A stretch of 19,984 bases of DNA from Terfezia claveryi (GCA_015179025.1 WHUX01000546.1:1-19984); one strand, 5' to 3'. Shown: positions 7,950-18,018, counted from the first letter of the stretch. Numbers and translations: made by a program. The notes: generated by a model not told the origin, from the sequence alone.

Positions 7950-9470
7950 ATGATAGAGAATTTTTTTTGCTGATGTTCCTCATTCTTATCATCCTCATCA
8001 TTCTCGTTATCTTCCTCGTCCCCTTTATCATCCTTGTTGTCTCTCTTGTCCGCCTTATCTACCCGACCTGCCTTATCTACCTAATATGCCTCCTGATCAT
8101 CCTCCTGTTGCTGATTACCTATACCTCCACCCTTGTGTGCTGTGCCACACCCTCTATCCCTATCCATACCCTCAGCGTCCCCACCATACTCAAGTTCTAT
8201 TCCCCTGATTATCTCTGAACTATCTAGTTCGCCATATAGTCGAGTCGGCTCCTGCTTATCCTCACTTGTGTCCTTTTCGGTCGAACTATCTACATAATCT
8301 ACCACAAGGTCTTCTGCCACCGCCTTCTCAAGATCTGCTTGAAGTTGTTCGGCATACTTCTTTATCTCTTCCGCATCAACCTCGCATGTACTGTTAGGGA
8401 CCCACTTTACCTGCATACCAGATTTTTGGCTTTTCCTCATAATGTCTGACTTTAGCACACTAATTAGTGTGCTCTACATGCTAGTTGGCATAGCTCCCTA
8501 TTGTTTGATTAGTCTGGTAAAGTGCCTTGTGCAGATTATCAGTAGCAAGGCAGCTCTTCTCCGGACTCCCCAACTTACTGATTGAGTTCATATAGTTGAA
8601 GTTCTCACCTACCATATATTCCCCAGTCTCATAGCACTGTAGGGTGTGGTATAGGACTGTGAAGATCAGACAAATAAATTGACCACTAATCTTTATGATG
8701 AAGTCTTTATTCAGGTTCCCCAATTTCTTGGGGCTGCTGAAGAACTCCTAGTGAATGAAAACTATTGCCTCTTGGGCTCGAAAACAGAACCCATAGTTCT
8801 GATATTGAATAGACGTTCTGTGTCTCATGTTAGGTTTCACAGACTCTGAACGTACCTCTCATCTCTCTTGTGCATATATGAATCGGTCCTTTCCCAGTAA
8901 CTACTTGATATGTTTCTTTATGAATGCTAGAGAGCAATTTTAGTTAAATCCATAAAGTTGGGCCATTGTCTTCTTTGCGTTATAGGTGAGATGCGCTCTT
9001 GTACGTGACTGGATGCTTCGTAACTATAGCTGGCTGATCAGTATCTAGACTCTTCATGCAGATACCATGTCATAATATATATAGGCATCCACCTGGCTGT
9101 CCCTAGTATAATCAATCTCAAAACTAACTTCAACCTTAGACCACAACATCTCCAAAATGACCTGTGAACGCTGAGGGTCTAGCAGCGGATCCTCAAACAG
9201 CATTGCAGACTCCATTTCATTCGCTGCCACTTCTATCATATCTCGCAGATTCCCTGTAAATTAGTTAATACTTTGATTTCTTTTGATTCCTTACCTATTT
9301 TTCTTTACTACACTCGTGTGAATGTTCATCAACAAATCTTCTGCATCTGCAACCAGGTTGCAATCGTACCGGGGCTGCCATTGAGCACTTTCCGGCCAAT
9401 CTATCAGGGAGGACTGTAGGCCCTTGTCTAGAATAAGATTGGCATCCGAAAAAGACCTTTATATCATTGA
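7950..9470 (-). pseudogene. DUF6532-like protein region, decayed, with acidic C-terminal tail
   Basis: Read on the minus strand, pieces in order are ILDKGLQSSLIDWPES and QPRYDCNLVADAEDLL (about 9440-9310), then MIEVAANEMESAMLFEDPL and SQVILEMLWSKVEVSFEID (9239-9060). RAHLTYNAKKTMAQLYGF and GKDRFIYAQE follow, then FFSSPKKLGNLNKDF and the helix region FICLIFTVLYHTLQCYETG with NFNYMNSISKL (8745-8580). The helical pattern and the KK-G-L…F…I…L…TG…Y run resemble DUF6532 proteins of unknown function; this is recall, not a search. The tail (8460-7950) has VKWVPNSTCEVDAEEIKKY and ends in an Asp/Glu/Lys/Asn run after an in-frame TAG. Several stops and frame changes break it. A 41-base intron-like sequence is at 9254-9294. 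Confidence 0.5.
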
Positions 9471-10040
9471 GGGTATGAAGCTGCCTCCCGAAGTCACAAG
9501 ATTCTATACTGTCAGCTTATTATATTTGATTCCACTTTTGGGAATGTAGGCCTACACTAGAGGATGTTTGGAGGACAGCCAGAGATGCTTGCCTACTCAT
9601 AGTAGCGCTCGTCCTAGCCTTCGAGGAGGTTCCGAAGGGGTAAGCATGTGAGCTCATCTGTTGCCAAACTCCGCAGATTAGCTTCCACTATATTTTTGGA
9701 ATCTGGATGGGAATATTAGTTACTCTTGCCTCCAGAAAGTTTACCCTGCTGGCGAAAACCTAGGTTTTTAGGACTAAAGTTGTACACCCATCTCCACCTA
9801 ACTCTGGAGCACATGATATCGGGATGGTAGCAGATTGTGAGGACCTTTTCAAGTGTGAAATGAGATTCATTCAGGTACCACGAAGATTATGGCCTAAGGC
9901 AGCACATTTTTTGCTCTATTGCGGTTGCTTTCCCATTCCTTTAGTTGCTATCACTGTATTGATAATAGTGGGAGGGCAGAGACAGATCTTGGATGTAAGG
10001 CAGTGGCCTTCATTTATTTAACCTTTTGAACATGATGATG
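9471..10040. other. No recognisable gene; probable linker of the decayed minus-strand gene
   Basis: Both strands hold only short ORFs. On the minus strand a Ser/Ala-rich stretch starting MSSHAYPFGTSSKARTS (from about 9655) leads toward the DUF6532-like part and may be its linker. The 65-codon plus-strand ORF at 9824-10021 has no recognisable motif and I do not call it a gene. Confidence 0.4.
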
Positions 10041-10235
10041 CTGAGTTTCATTGTCGACAACGTTGGATTGGGGCTAGCAGTTACTGGCCTGTCTGTGTCC
10101 ATTCTAGTTGTTCTTCATCTGTGTCCAGTGTCTATGACAATGTTAAGGTTTTTGCTGATAACGTTAGATTAGGGCTGGCTGATACTGGCCTCTTTGTGTC
10201 TGTGTTAGTCTGTTCTTCATCATGTCGCATAATCA
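10040..10235. repeat. Two tandem units of about 100 bp
   Basis: The segment from about 10055 to 10120 recurs at about 10155 to 10220, for example GACAACGTTGGATTGGGGCT and GATAACGTTAGATTAGGGCT, each followed by a Cys/Ser-codon-like TTCTTCATC end. On the minus strand both encode a related peptide (DEEQ…, RPVSASPNLTLS and PVTASPNPTLS), the second one base out of frame. This suggests a duplicated Ser/Thr/Pro linker in the minus-strand gene. Confidence 0.65.
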
Positions 10236-10399
10236 CCTTTGATTTTGTCCGAGCTTATTCTGTAACGTAATGTAGATACTCTTTCTAATTGCAAAAATTG
10301 ACAAAATTCCTACTACACATACTAATATATACAACTATGATATAGATAGCAACCAGAAGTATGCTAGTATTTACTCGTCCTTGTCCGACTCTCTCTGCA

Positions 10400-11741
10400 C
10401 CATTCCTAACCAGGCAGGTGCAGCCCTAGGCTAGGACATTCCCAACCCAATCCCACCACCCATACTTGCTCCTCCCCTGCCACACATACCTCCTTTTGCA
10501 ACAGCATCAGGATGCCCGCGAGCCATGCTAGGCCCTCCACAGCCTGCACCCTACCTCCCACAATCTACTCCATAGGCTGCCCTACCACCTGCGGGCGCTA
10601 CTACAAGTCCTGGTGGCTTCACCTCCACTTGTATGTCTAGCATTATGTCTCTTGAGTACCCAGATACAATATATACCCCCAAACAAAAATTACTACTCAT
10701 GCCCAATGGAATGAACATCCACCTCTATGTATTGTCCAGCACATAATAGCAGACTATCTCATGAACAATGCCTAGTTCTAATAGCAAGAATAGCTGGCAC
10801 TGCAACTGAAGCTCTGCCATCATATGTGCATGGATTGTTACTATCTGTGACTGAGTATTGGGCTGAAACAACCAACCCCCATAATTCATATCTGCCACAT
10901 GATTTTTGGGGGTTATGATATGGATTCGGATGGATGTTGGTGGACCTGCCATAGATGGTGCCCCACCAGCTAGGACAGGGCGACGACAGGTGAGATGGGC
11001 TAGCGCGTTACCTGTGATTAACCCTGCACTGGAGCCCTGTCTTGGTATACTGGTATGAGGAACCAAGTTGGGAATGCGCCGCATCCCTAGTGGTACAGGT
11101 AGTACAGGTGGCAGAGCTGCCGGCGGTGGCACTACCGCAGCCAGACACCCAGGGTCTCCCATTACTCCACGAGCAGATCTTCGGTCTCTTTCCGCGTTTG
11201 ATTCCGTTATAGCATTTAGTAGGGCTCTACTAGCTCTCCCCCTTAGATTGCACGGCATATATGAGGGTCCTGTCGGGGGAGCTCCAAGCTCCTATGCATC
11301 TGGTACCAGCCACCTTCGGGGCTCCACTGCTGGTGCGTTGGGGTTCCCAGTACGATGTGCTGCGCATGCTCTGTATATTACCTCCCATATATATTGTCTA
11401 CTATTCCTGGCCTTTTTTGCAATATCTTCATACAGGGTCCACACACACCTGCGTATGTCATCTATATCATAGTTCACTTGCTCCCGAGGGGCCTTTGCAG
11501 GCTGCCCAGCAGCCCACTCGCAGAATGCCCCCTATTTATTCGATCCTGCCTCCCCAGAACCAAAGCAATCCCAATTTTATACTCCTTAATGAATCTGTCC
11601 TTTCCATAGCATATAAAGTTGGAGAGGAATGCCTGGATCAAAAAAACCAACCCTTTCTGCAGCCTGCTTAATGGTTGGTTCAAGCTCCTCTACATCTGTA
11701 CTGTCCCTATTAGCGTCAGCCCTATTTCTTCTAGGAGGCAT
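10400..11741 (-). pseudogene. Conserved N-terminal module of unknown function, copy A (MPPRRN start)
   Basis: The likely start is the ATG at 11741 (MPPRRNRADANRDSTDVEEL), then IKQAAERVGFFDPGIPLQLY, NWDCFGSGEAGSNK, YDIDDIRRCVWTLYEDIAKK, RNSRQYIWEVIYRACAAHR and GPSYMPCNLRGRASRAL, then a Pro/Ala-rich and Gly-rich linker. One frame runs from 11741 to 10725 (339 codons) without an indel. Nonsense codons are at 11588, 11579, 11534 and 11294. At the last three, copy B reads CAA, TGG and CAG, so each is a single transition. I do not recognise the family. It lies upstream of the DUF6532-like region on the same strand and may be the N-terminus of that gene; weak coding continues to about 10430, followed by an intron-like stretch. 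Confidence 0.7.
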
Positions 11742-12385
11742 TTACTTCGATGTATATATCTTCAAATATACTTAGTTTGTGCACATATAGTGAACATCTC
11801 CCAGAAAATTACTAGAATAGCTGTAGATAATTAGATTCAAGAGTAGGTATGCGGGACAAGGATATCCCAGTCTTGTATGTGACCCTAAATAGCCAATATG
11901 GTAGAGAGAAAATACTTACTACATTTGGTATCTAATAAAGCAAACAAATAATAATCATTGGGATTCCCAGCATCTTCTTATAGGATCTTTAAACGTATGG
12001 TTAAACTCATAAATAAGTTAATATTGTCCTTTGTAACTAAGTATTCATGGTACCAACTTGGCCTTACACCTAGTGGACTAGTTTACAATATTCATGGTCT
12101 AGTCATATACTTTTCAAATCTATTATAGAGAAAAATAAAAAGAAATGAATGGCCTAGTAGCAGCCTCCACATTATACTATTGATACTATTAAAAAAAAAA
12201 AATAATAATAAAAAAAAAAAAACAATAATAGAAAAATAGAAACAACAAAATATAAAAAATATCAAAATATTCGGATAAAAAAAAAAATTAAATAAAAAAA
12301 AAAATTAAATAAAAAAAAAAAGAAAAAAAAGAAAAATCCTATCCCTTCAAAATCAAATTGAGCAAGCAAATAAAACAAAAAAAGC
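11742..12385. other. AT-rich spacer upstream of module A
   Basis: No ORF of note. This is the upstream flank of module A and could hold its promoter, but I see no convincing motif apart from the A-rich tract listed separately. Confidence 0.5.
12189..12338. repeat. A-rich low-complexity tract with a short tandem repeat
   Basis: About 150 bases nearly free of C and G on the plus strand. It includes two to three copies of a unit of about 18 bases (TTAAATAAAAAAAAAAAA) at about 12285-12322. It abuts the truncated end of module B. It may be simple expansion or the poly(A) remnant of a retrotransposed sequence; there is no adjacent LINE coding to support the second idea. Confidence 0.8.
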
Positions 12386-12930
12386 CTAGTTGGGACTTCT
12401 AGCAGTGACCATGGCCCTCTCAGCCTTCGACTCTGTAGTTACGTTCTTGAGTATTGTACTGCCTTTCCCCTTTAGATTCCTTAGCATATAGGATGGCCCG
12501 ATGTTAGCTGCTCCCAGCACCTGAGATCCTGGTAGGGGCCATTGGGGAGGCTCTATATTGGCGGGTCCCCTATTGTTAGCAGCTCGGTAGGCAGCTTGGG
12601 CTTGCTGTACTACACTCCATGTTGCTAGGCAACTGGCCCTTACCTTTTTTGTAATGTTATTGTAGAGGGTTCTGATATGCTTATGGATAGTATTGTTATG
12701 ATATTGGAGCTGCTCATGAGGAGCCATTGTGAGTTGCTCCATGGCCCATTCACTGAAAGCATCCCAGTGACTGGTCCCAGCTTCCTCTGAACCATAATAG
12801 TCCCAATTTTGCACTCCTCTATGAATTTGTTTCCACTACAAAGTATATAATTTGGTGGGGATTCCATTGTTATAGAAGCCGACTTTGTCGGTGGCTTTCT
12901 TAATAGTAAACTCTGCATCACCATCTGATG
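12386..12930 (-). pseudogene. Conserved N-terminal module of unknown function, copy B (diverged)
   Basis: One frame reads EFTIKKATDKVGFYNNGIPT, a TAG where copy A has TGG, then WKQIHRGVQNWDYYGSEEAG, HWDAFSEWAMEQLTMAPHE, HKHIRTLYNNITKKVRASCL, QQAQAAYRAANNRGPANIE and IGPSYMLRNLKGKGSTIL. Each block aligns in order with copy A (NWDCFGSGEAG, CVWTLYEDIAKKARNS, GPSYMPCNLRGRAS), so the two are paralogues. Its ATG is not visible: an in-frame stop precedes the STIASDGDAEF segment. Similarity ends at TTESKAER, close to the A-rich tract, so the Pro-rich continuation seen in copy A is missing. Confidence 0.7.
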
Positions 12931-13954
12931 CTATCGTGCTTCAATTTTCTACTAGCTTTGGTTAGTCTACAGGCAGCCACCCAGGGTCTGGCACTTACTT
13001 ACTACCGATAGGGAACTAGGAGGCTCTATAAGTATAAAGGTATTAGCGTATTGGTAGACTACTCCCTTATTAGTCTGCAACCAGATAATCTGTATCTAAG
13101 ATTGGCTTACTAGAAGAGTTCAAGTGAACTTTGTGAGTAGACGTATAATAAGAAGTATGAGGGTGTGATACAAGAGCCTTTATATATATGCTTCACAATT
13201 GTTCACTATTACACCTAGAGTTTTATGGAAGCTACAATCCTCCTCAAAGTGTTTACTAGACTTCCCGAGGCAGGCAAGATTAGTCTGGTTGGCACAACAC
13301 CCTCCTGTAGAGGAGGCAAGATACACTCGATACCTACCAGAAATGGTCAAGTTTAATGTGATAGGCACCATAAAATTCTGGGCTCGGGAGAATAATCTAT
13401 ACAGCGCTAGTTTACCAATTCTTGTATTAAGCTATCATGAGACAGACCGTCAAAGGTCTCGGAGGGCTTGAAAATTTACCTAAAACTCATCTAAGTATCA
13501 GTGGTTGCTAATCAGACTAAGTGACCTTAGGAGCAGTCAGGTTCGAGACTAACTAAGTGGTTGCATACAATATCCTCAATCAGGCCTGTACTAGCCCATC
13601 ACCATCTAGTTCAATCTACCGATGGTAGTACGGTTCATCAGTTTGTACTAGTGCACATGCATAAGGGCAAACGAGGCTAGTCCAAGTCTTCTCTAGCCCT
13701 TACTTAACACCTTCTCGGCCTCTCGAGATCTCTACAATAATGTCAGAACAATATTGGATTACAGGCAGACGATCATAGATACTTGTTGGAGTTCTGGTCT
13801 TTTATCTGCATTAGTGCTGGTACCGGCCAGACCACTAGACCCACCAGACACCTTTTGTCCAATGCAGTAGTTCGCCATCTCATGGAGGAGTAGATAGGCA
13901 GTAAGTGTCCTCCTACAGAATTTACTTATACCTACAAACTGACATCAAGATCAA
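12931..13954. other. No recognisable gene; 5' flank of Plavaka copy 2
   Basis: Only short ORFs without motifs, including a 90-codon plus-strand ORF at 13199-13471 and its antisense shadow. The terminal inverted repeat of the second Plavaka element should lie here, but I could not identify it by eye. Confidence 0.5.
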
Positions 13955-14994
13955 ATGCAGTGCAATACTGTCATTTTGAGTTTAATAGTATAGGCCATTA
14001 TGGTCGACATCTCCGAGTTCAGCACCCCAACCAGCCAGTGACACCTTGCTCTAATGAGCCCATTGTAGACGTGGTGGAGCCAGTGACAAATTCCAAACGA
14101 AGTCACACACTCAGCTCAGCGAAGCCACAATCCTCCAAGTGTCCCAAGAGGAGATTAATTTCTACTACACATGCTCATGATGATAATAGAGATATGCAGC
14201 AGGATGTTGCGGACTCCTACGAACTTTCTCTGTCACCTTAAGAATGTGAGCAGGGCTCTCAACGTCTTCTACAAGAGCATGCCACAGGCAAAGTTATTAA
14301 GGAGTGCATTTTCTAGTATGTTCGAAGCTGGCAGTATAATTCCCTTTTGCCATTTGCCAATGTGTATGAATACAAGTTAGCACAGTTCTTCTATGATAGT
14401 AAGATCTCTTTGAAACAGATTGACAAGTTCTTCAAGAACAATCTACTTCCTATTGACTGACTGGAGACTGCTAGTGTCCAGTTTAAATCTGGCCACACCT
14501 GGCAGAATAAGATGCAGGAGCTTATAGACCAACTTCCATGGCATAGGGGAACAGTCGATTTCCACTATCAATACAGTTGTGCATTCTATTATCGGGACGT
14601 TCAGCATACCATAGTATATTTTCTCCAGCAGCGGGCATTTGCAGGGCATCTAGTATACGAGCCGGTTCAAAATTTTGATAAAAGGGGTAATCAAATGTAC
14701 ACAGATATGCATACAGGCAATTGGTGGTGGAGAATGCAGGTATGATTATAGGTCCAGAGATGTTAGGATGCTAAGCTTACTGAAGACACTGAGAATCCCT
14801 TAGATGACCCTCCCAGCAGGTTGTACACTAGTTCCAGTTATACTGACGTTGGATCAAACATTTCTTACCAATTTTTCTAGAGATAAGAAATTGTGGCTAT
14901 TATTTATGTCCATTGGCAATATCCCCTCGCATATTTGAAACAAACTCATAGCACAGGTATAGGTCCTATTAGGCCTTCTACCAATTGGGCCGAA
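13955..14994 (+). pseudogene. Plavaka-type transposase, N-terminal half with C2H2 finger, copy 2
   Basis: The start is probably the ATG at 13955 (MQC…), with one C lost near 13962 before YCHFEFNSIGHYGRHLRVQH. Allowing for that base the finger is CX2C-X12-H-X4-H, usual at the N-terminus of Plavaka transposases. Then come PFANVYEYKLAQFFYDSKI, KQIDKFFKNNLLPID, GNQMYTDMHTGNWWWRMQ (family form: WTGDWWW) and, after a frame change or intron near 14745-14815, LVPVILTLDQTFLTNFSRDK and LFMSIGNIPSHI. Homology ends at LLGLLPIGP, where a Ty3 LTR begins. In-frame stops at 14239 (TAA), about 14311 (TAG) and 14458 (TGA) fit C-to-T changes. The C-terminal half would lie beyond the right edge. Confidence 0.82.
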
Positions 14995-15086
14995 TGTAAT
15001 GGAGAATGTTGTTTCATTGCTTATATAATTGATTATATACTTTTGTATTTCCTATATTACTACTATGTTATGTAACTAAGCCTCTC

Positions 15087-15109
15087 AGTTGAAGGACTAG
15101 CCTTCAACT
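15087..15109. repeat. 9-bp perfect hairpin in LTR U3
   Basis: AGTTGAAGG (15087-15095) pairs exactly with CCTTCAACT (15101-15109) around a 5-base loop. Nearby, TGCCATGG and CCATGGCA (about 15150-15172) form another inverted repeat. Confidence 0.7.
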
Positions 15110-15184
15110 ACCTCCTATTGCTTTATAAGCATCCATAGCATGCGGAATTTGCCATGGGAAGTTCCATGGCACTTGCCATATGAA

Positions 15185-15300
15185 GACATCCTCATTATGG
15201 CCGAGTAACCTCTGTTTAAAGCATGTGACTCATTACTATGGCCACATAACCATCGTTTAAGGCGTGTGACTCATTACTATGGCCACATGACCCCTTTTTA
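15185..15300 (+). repeat. Three 41-bp tandem units upstream of the LTR TATA box
   Basis: GTGACTCATTACTATGGCCA recurs at 15225 and 15266, period 41, with a more diverged unit before it (CTCATTATGGCC at about 15191). Each unit contains TGACTCA, the consensus of AP-1/Gcn4-type bZIP factors, in its two well-preserved copies. Placed 70-180 bases upstream of the TATA box, these look like an LTR enhancer array; binding is inferred. Confidence 0.75.
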
Positions 15301-15367
15301 CAGCGCACCACCTTCTAGTGTGCCACCCTTTATTGTATTTATTTCCTTAGTCATCAGATCTCAGATG

Positions 15368-15379
15368 AGTATAAATAGG
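15368..15379 (+). promoter_or_regulatory. TATA box of the second Ty3 LTR
   Basis: GAGTATAAATAGGCC is a near-consensus TATA element inside the LTR, downstream of the 41-bp repeats. Transcription would start about 30 bases later, near the GGATTCC/GGAATCC hairpin at about 15385-15402. Confidence 0.65.
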
Positions 15380-15524
15380 CCGCTGGATTCCCTCTGGAAT
15401 CCACAGAAAGAGAAGAAGCAACCAAGCAAGCACACAGAGCAAGCAAGCCTATATTCCGATCAGATCAAGATCATATAGCTTAGATAGCATAAATCATATA
15501 AGATAGATTACTCCAGTTAATTAC

Positions 15525-15587
15525 TGTTCCCTTCGGGAACGTCCCACATAGTAATCTCCCTACCCTTCTGAGGTCTTACCTCAGCAG
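15525..15587. repeat. Two short strong hairpins in the LTR
   Basis: GTTCCCTTCGGGAAC (about 15526-15540) is a stem capped by a C(UUCG)G-type tetraloop. About 30 bases on, CTGAGGTCTTACCTCAG (about 15570-15586) is a 7-bp stem with a 3-base loop. They lie downstream of the predicted transcription start, so could be R/U5 RNA structures. Confidence 0.65.
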
Positions 15588-16003
15588 AACTGAAATATAC
15601 AAACGTCCGTGCCTACGGATATATATTGTATAAATAGTACCGAATGAATACTGTCTAGTACCATTGATTACATTTTTTTTAACTTACTTACCTAATCTTT
15701 ACTCTTAAATCTAAGGCCTGATCAACCATCGGATACATTTATTACACTCACGCAAATGTATACAATTTGACACATAAGTGCAAATATAAAATCGATATCA
15801 TTATTCAACTAGCTAGCCAATAAAATCCAACAAACGAGACATTAGACTCTCAACTGCAGTACATCAACAAAAGACTTAGAAGCAAGCTAAGCAGAGCTCT
15901 AACGGGCAGTGGTATCCCACATTAAACAATCTTACCCTCGTTCACAACACTTTTCCCAAGAAGATCGACAACTCATCTTGCACTCCTGGCAACTGCCATT
16001 ACA

Positions 16004-18018
16004 TCTGTAACTGTAAATCCAGTACACCATTGAAAAACTAGCCCCTCAGGTCCCAGGAATAATTGGTCTAAACAACCAAGCGTCACAATCCCAAGGCTCA
16101 AATCTCGCTGTCTCCACTGCAGCCATTTCCTCTAGAAAAGAATTACCACCATCAGAACCTTCCTTAGGCCCAGACATCTCTACTAATACCTCTGCGCCCC
16201 CAACGTCTACCTCAACACACCAATCAGAAAACGTGACACTCTTGCCGGAAGAACTAGAACTAGATTCTAGACCAGTAGACGAAGAAAAACCAGGACCATA
16301 AGAAACATCAGGATCCTGATATCCAGCCTTACCAGCCTCGTGAGCCACTGAGCCAACAGAACCGTCAGTCGAATGGAGATCATAAGGATCATCAGCCACC
16401 ACACCATTAGCACAGAAAGGTGCCAAAGAAGAAAAGTAACTCGACGATCATATCGCATAACCAGCTGCATTTGGTTGCGGACAGACGACGAAATCAGACG
16501 TAATGGCATCTGAACTTAGTAAGAAGACTAAGAGGTCGAGACAGTTAACTATGTTACCCAAAGATATTAAGAAATTAGTAGAAGAAACCCCCAGAAAGAC
16601 CAGATTTGTAGTTCCTAATACGGAAGGGGAAATAAATCTGCCCATGGATATAGAAATAGGAGAACCAGGCGGAGCAGGAACCAAACTATATTTTAGTATG
16701 GCTCTACCTCTTGTACCAGAAGAATTTTGGGATAGACATTTTCCAACAATTGAGGAGATTTTGAAATATACTCGCTCAATGGGACATGCCCAACAGTATC
16801 ATCCTGATGATACTTGACTCTTAATGGAAGCCGTAGTAAAACACTATTTATGGCTAACACCTTACCCATTCAAAGAAAAAGATTTAGAAATGAAGGCATT
16901 TTTAAGCAAAGGAATTAAAGAAACCTGTTGTTCCACTCTTAAGGAAACCGAATTGGGTAATAAATAACTGGGAAGAAATAATGGCATTCATGATGAGTGG
17001 CACTCATCTAGAAGAATCAGCATATACCGCGGAGGATTTTTTCAATTCTAGCAAAAAACTTCCAGGAGCTTTCCTGAGAACACCAAAAGATCAATCAAAA
17101 GGTAAAGGTCGAGCACCTGAAACACCAGAAAGGAGGACTGGGTCAGCCAAAGAACCAGACGATAAAGACTAACTACCAGAAGATATAGAATTACCAGAAG
17201 ATGATGATGATCTAGATACGGGACTAGACCAACAGAAGCAGAAAACGCAAGGAGGATGACGAGACCCCGATTATTGCGGAGATGATAGCTCGGACTCTGA
17301 TAAGGCATCATCAGTTGCAAGTCAAACTCTTAAAAGAAAACCAAAACGAGGAAAATCAGTTGAACACCAGCAATGGGAATCTACAACAGGAATGGTTACA
17401 ATGGGTAACCATAAAGCAACAAACGCTTTAAAAGGAATAAAGATTGATCTACCAGAAAAAATAAAAGGAGAAGACAAAAAATGGCAAGATTCACAATATT
17501 TTGACTCTTGAGCCACAGCAATGCAACGTTGGTTTATTATCAAAGGAATAGATTTGGAAGGCGCTTCAGCTCTGGAAATTGTTGGATTCAGAATGGAAGG
17601 AAGCGCGCTCACTACTTATAATCAATTCCTAAGAGAAAAAGAAAAGAATGCGACATTCTTTAGATTCATACTAGTGCTAAGGGATTTTCTGGTACCCTCT
17701 ACTAGTAAGGACATTTTGTGGAAACGATGGGAGACAGCCACACCATACAAGGACGGACGTTACATAGGGATTAAACAGTTCGCCAACTGGCTTACTGAAA
17801 TGCAAATCAAATTGATTGACGAGGATGGCAAACAATCAATATCACAGGAAGTAAAAAGAAGAAAGTTTCTTAATCACCTGCTGCCACATATATCAGCTAC
17901 ATTAATTCCTTTAATTAAGGAAGAATGGTCATATGATCAGCTGGTGCATCAAGCTGAGTCATATGAAGCTTCCAAGAAAGATATTGCCCCAACACCCATA
18001 ATAAATGCATCCCGATGA
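16004..18018 (+). pseudogene. Gag of the second Ty3 element, many nonsense codons
   Basis: A single frame can be followed from about 16017 (IEKLAPQVPGIIGLN, then a Ser/Thr/Pro/Glu-rich region) through the ATG at 16503 (MASELSKKTKRSRQL). It then gives VPEEFWDRHFPTIEEIL and, after one extra A near 16917-16922, NNWEEIMAFMMSGTHLEE and an acidic/Lys linker. The capsid-like domain follows (MQRWFIIKGIDLEGASALEI, RFILVLRDFLVPSTSKDILW, EVKRRKFLNHLLPHISATL, YDQLVHQAESYEA). At least ten internal stops occur, among them TGA 16815, TAA 17170, TGA 17509 and TGA 18016. No start ATG is visible near 16004, so the true start may be mutated. The Asn/Arg-rich linker continues to about 18170. Confidence 0.8.

Larger units (their letters stand above)
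14995..16003 (+). repeat. 5' LTR of the second Ty3 element
   Basis: The left end TGTAATGG (14995-15002) begins exactly where homology to Plavaka copy 1 stops. The right end CCATTACA (15996-16003) is its perfect 8-bp reverse complement, giving a 1009-bp LTR. A TATA box is at 15370. The U3 part has 41-bp repeats and hairpins, listed separately. No TGG-type primer binding site follows 16003. Earlier ATTACA sites (15667, 15741) are alternative right ends but pair over only six bases. Confidence 0.7.

Noticed and set aside
7940..8218. Plus-strand 92-codon ORF that looks like a hydrophobic membrane protein
   Set aside because: It is the antisense of an Asp/Glu/Lys-rich tail read on the minus strand; GAx codons always give Leu/Ile/Val/Phe in antisense.
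9824..10021. 65-codon plus-strand ORF with a hydrophobic segment
   Set aside because: No motif, no conserved neighbour, and it overlaps a region better explained as the linker of the minus-strand gene.
12189..12338. A-rich tract as the poly(A) tail of a LINE
   Set aside because: No endonuclease or RT coding of LINE type next to it and no target duplication visible.
13199..13471. 90-codon plus-strand ORF
   Set aside because: No recognisable domain and no relation to the Plavaka frame downstream; length is within chance for this composition.
13493..13551. A-box-like AGTATCAGTGG and B-box-like GGTTCGAGACT suggesting a tRNA gene or SINE
   Set aside because: The B-box core fits, but the T-arm cannot pair, there is no cloverleaf and no tail or target duplication was seen.
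15910..15920. TGGTATCCCAC as a primer binding site of the second Ty3 element
   Set aside because: It resembles TGGTATCAGAGC for only seven bases and lies inside the LTR defined by the perfect TGTAATGG/CCATTACA ends.
16046..16426. Minus-strand 126-codon ORF rich in Ser, Gly and acidic residues
   Set aside because: Antisense of the N-terminal part of the second Ty3 gag, which is in frame with the recognisable downstream gag.
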